DNA of 64,000 bases, taken from assembly GCF_004116495.1 (NCBI RefSeq), contig NZ_PDKC01000002.1:1-64000 (forward strand), in the 5' to 3' direction. Below are positions 61,989 to 64,000 of the stretch, piece after piece; the first letter of the stretch is position 1, and each line of letters begins with the position of its first letter. The notes beneath the pieces were generated by a model. That model was not told where the DNA came from, searched no databases, and saw only the letters and a program-made list of their open reading frames with translations. Position numbers and translations under genes: made by a program. Source of the DNA: Arcobacter sp. CECT 8985. Its GTDB lineage: Bacteria > Campylobacterota > Campylobacteria > Campylobacterales > Arcobacteraceae.

Positions 61989-62476
61989 TTGAACTTATCC
62001 ATAAAACCCCTCTTTATCCTAATTATGTTTTCAATGTTATTAGCTTCATGTCGTGATGAGAAAGTAGAATTAAAAAAAGTACATATGATATAAAGCAATG
62101 TAATAAAAAGATTTTAAATAAATATGAATATGTAACACTAAAGATTATGTATGAAAGAGCTATTTATAAAGATATGACTAAAGGAAAATATTTAGGAAAA
62201 AAAGAAGCCTTAGAAATTGTTCCTTTTGGTTCATTTTCTTTATATAGCTTAAAAAATGATGATTTCTTAACTAAGATATATAAAGTATTAGAGATAAAAG
62301 GAGAGTTTAAAAATGGTGATGATAACTATAAAAAACTAAAAGATAATTATATTCACCACTCTTCAAAATATGCTGATTTTGTAAATAAAGCTTCTTATGA
62401 GAATAAAGACAAAAGTGATTTTTATGGAAAGAGAGTTATTTATACTGCATCAGGAGATATGTTTACAAGAGGATAA
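61989..62476 (+). pseudogene. Lipoprotein gene split by a frameshift at seven A
   Basis: A TTG start with AAGG upstream gives a lipoprotein signal (PLFILIMFSMLLASC, lipobox LASC). The frame ends 34 codons on. The -1 frame continues without a stop from the AAAAAAA at 62072-62078 to 62476, giving KSTYDIKQCNKKILNKYEY...SGDMFTRG. Together they would form a lipoprotein of about 162 residues. This is either a decayed gene, a sequencing error in the homopolymer, or -1 slippage on A AAA AAA. Confidence 0.6.
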
Positions 62477-62485
62477 AAAGTAAAT

Positions 62486-63109
62486 TTACTTTTTATCTAA
62501 TTTTTTCAAAAAATCATTTTTATAACTTTGTGCTATAAATTCAGATTCTAAAATTTCATTTATTATTCTTTTATCACTTGGGCTATTTTTTAAGTAAACA
62601 GATAAATCATATATACTTAGATTTGAAACTCTTTTTTCTAAAATCATTTTGTCTTCTATGTTAATTGTTCCTTCTTCCAAAACTTTTACATACCAACCAG
62701 TTGCATGATTATTTACAATATATCTATTTATGTCTTTATTAAAAATTGCTCCAATTTTCCAGCAAGGATGTCTTGGTTGTGTTACTTGTATTTTTACATT
62801 ACCAATTTTATAAATATCTCCAACACAAATGTCTTTTTCATCTAAATCTTCTATAATTAAATTGCAACCAATAAAAAGTTTATCAAAAGTTGGGTTTTTT
62901 ATAATATGTGTATTTGAACCAATATGAATAGCTTTATCTAATCCCCCATGATATCTTTTATCTACTTGAATATCATCTGTAATCCCATCTGAATTAATTT
63001 TTGCAGAGTCTAAAAAAATATCTTTTTTATAAGCACTGTCAAAATTTTTTTCATTTTTTGAATAATTTTTTACTTTTCCGATTGCAATACTTTTAATAGT
63101 ACTTTCCAT
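62486..63109 (-). CDS. MOSC-domain protein (YiiM-like)
   Basis: A 207-aa MOSC protein. The GDIQ-like DDIQVDKRYHGGLDKAIH segment near 45 and PRHPCWKIG near 115, with the conserved cysteine, fit molybdenum-cofactor sulfurase C-terminal type proteins. Such proteins transfer sulfur or bind Mo cofactor. The ATG at 63109 is preferred over a GTG at 63118. It lies convergent between the lipoprotein remnant and nifH. Confidence 0.87.
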   Translation of the reverse strand: MESTIKSIAIGKVKNYSKNEKNFDSAYKKDIFLDSAKINSDGITDDIQVDKRYHGGLDKAIHIGSNTHIIKNPTFDKLFIGCNLIIEDLDEKDICVGDIYKIGNVKIQVTQPRHPCWKIGAIFNKDINRYIVNNHATGWYVKVLEEGTINIEDKMILEKRVSNLSIYDLSVYLKNSPSDKRIINEILESEFIAQSYKNDFLKKLDKK

Positions 63110-63137
63110 TTTTCTCACTTTAATATAATATTTTTGA

Positions 63138-64000
<863 letters not shown>

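Overview
The window is AT-rich DNA from a nitrogen-fixing member of the Campylobacterota, most like an Arcobacter-type organism. The grounds are the tuf-rpmG-trnW-secE-nusG-rplKAJL-rpoBC order, rpoB and rpoC as separate overlapping genes, an MqnA (futalosine-route menaquinone) protein, a Campylobacterota-type porin, and a large nif cluster with its own rpoN. No species can be named from the sequence alone.

Layout. Positions 1-128 hold the 3' end of a 5S rRNA and its terminator. Positions 310-16131 carry envelope and housekeeping genes: a cyclophilin, ftsI/ftsW/murG, uppP, mqnA, moaD/moaE, a PHP phosphatase, glnA, a class A PBP, an orphan ABC ATPase, gpmI, and mraY-murD. Positions 16170-30342 hold four tRNAs, tuf, rpmG, tRNA-Trp, secE, nusG, rplK, rplA, rplJ, rplL, rpoB and rpoC, with strong hairpins between several of them. 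A membrane protein, an EAL-domain protein and a YciI-like protein follow.

Positions 31831-39057 are a genomic island inserted at the 3' end of the yciI gene. It is flanked by 36-bp imperfect direct repeats (32 of 36 identical) and keeps a decayed P4-type integrase at its left end. Its cargo is anti-phage defence: a RloA/RloB (AbiL-like ATPase plus Toprim) pair, then a CBASS operon of the short type II kind (CD-NTase, stand-alone E2-like protein, 2TM-SAVED effector). The last gene of that operon is an unrecognised six-helix membrane protein, which is the best candidate for something undescribed. The right end carries a truncated DUF6765-like fragment fused to the attachment site.

Positions 39084-42830 hold a porin, a copper-delivery operon (PCuAC, a membrane-anchored protein, SCO) and a GarR-type reductase. 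From 42915 to the end the window is dominated by nitrogen fixation. The minus strand carries a nifV operon (GNAT, CCE_0567-like protein, BFD-like Fe-S protein, LRR protein, short NifQ), nifB, a flavodiiron protein with a NifX-like protein, an MCP, a Sel1-repeat/NFU fusion and a second NifX-like protein. The plus strand carries nifE, an unknown 477-aa gene, cowN, nifN, nifX, the DUF269 gene, nifF, nifW, nifZ, a ferredoxin-like protein lacking cluster ligands, a 2Fe-2S ferredoxin, rpoN and finally nifH, which runs off the end. Nine sigma-54 (GG-N10-GC) promoters can be read directly, each close to a nif-related start, and rpoN lies in the same cluster. No nifA gene or NifA-type upstream site was seen.

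Start codons were adjusted where a better ATG/GTG with a Shine-Dalgarno sequence lies inside the longest frame. All functions are inferred from motifs read by eye; no database search was run.
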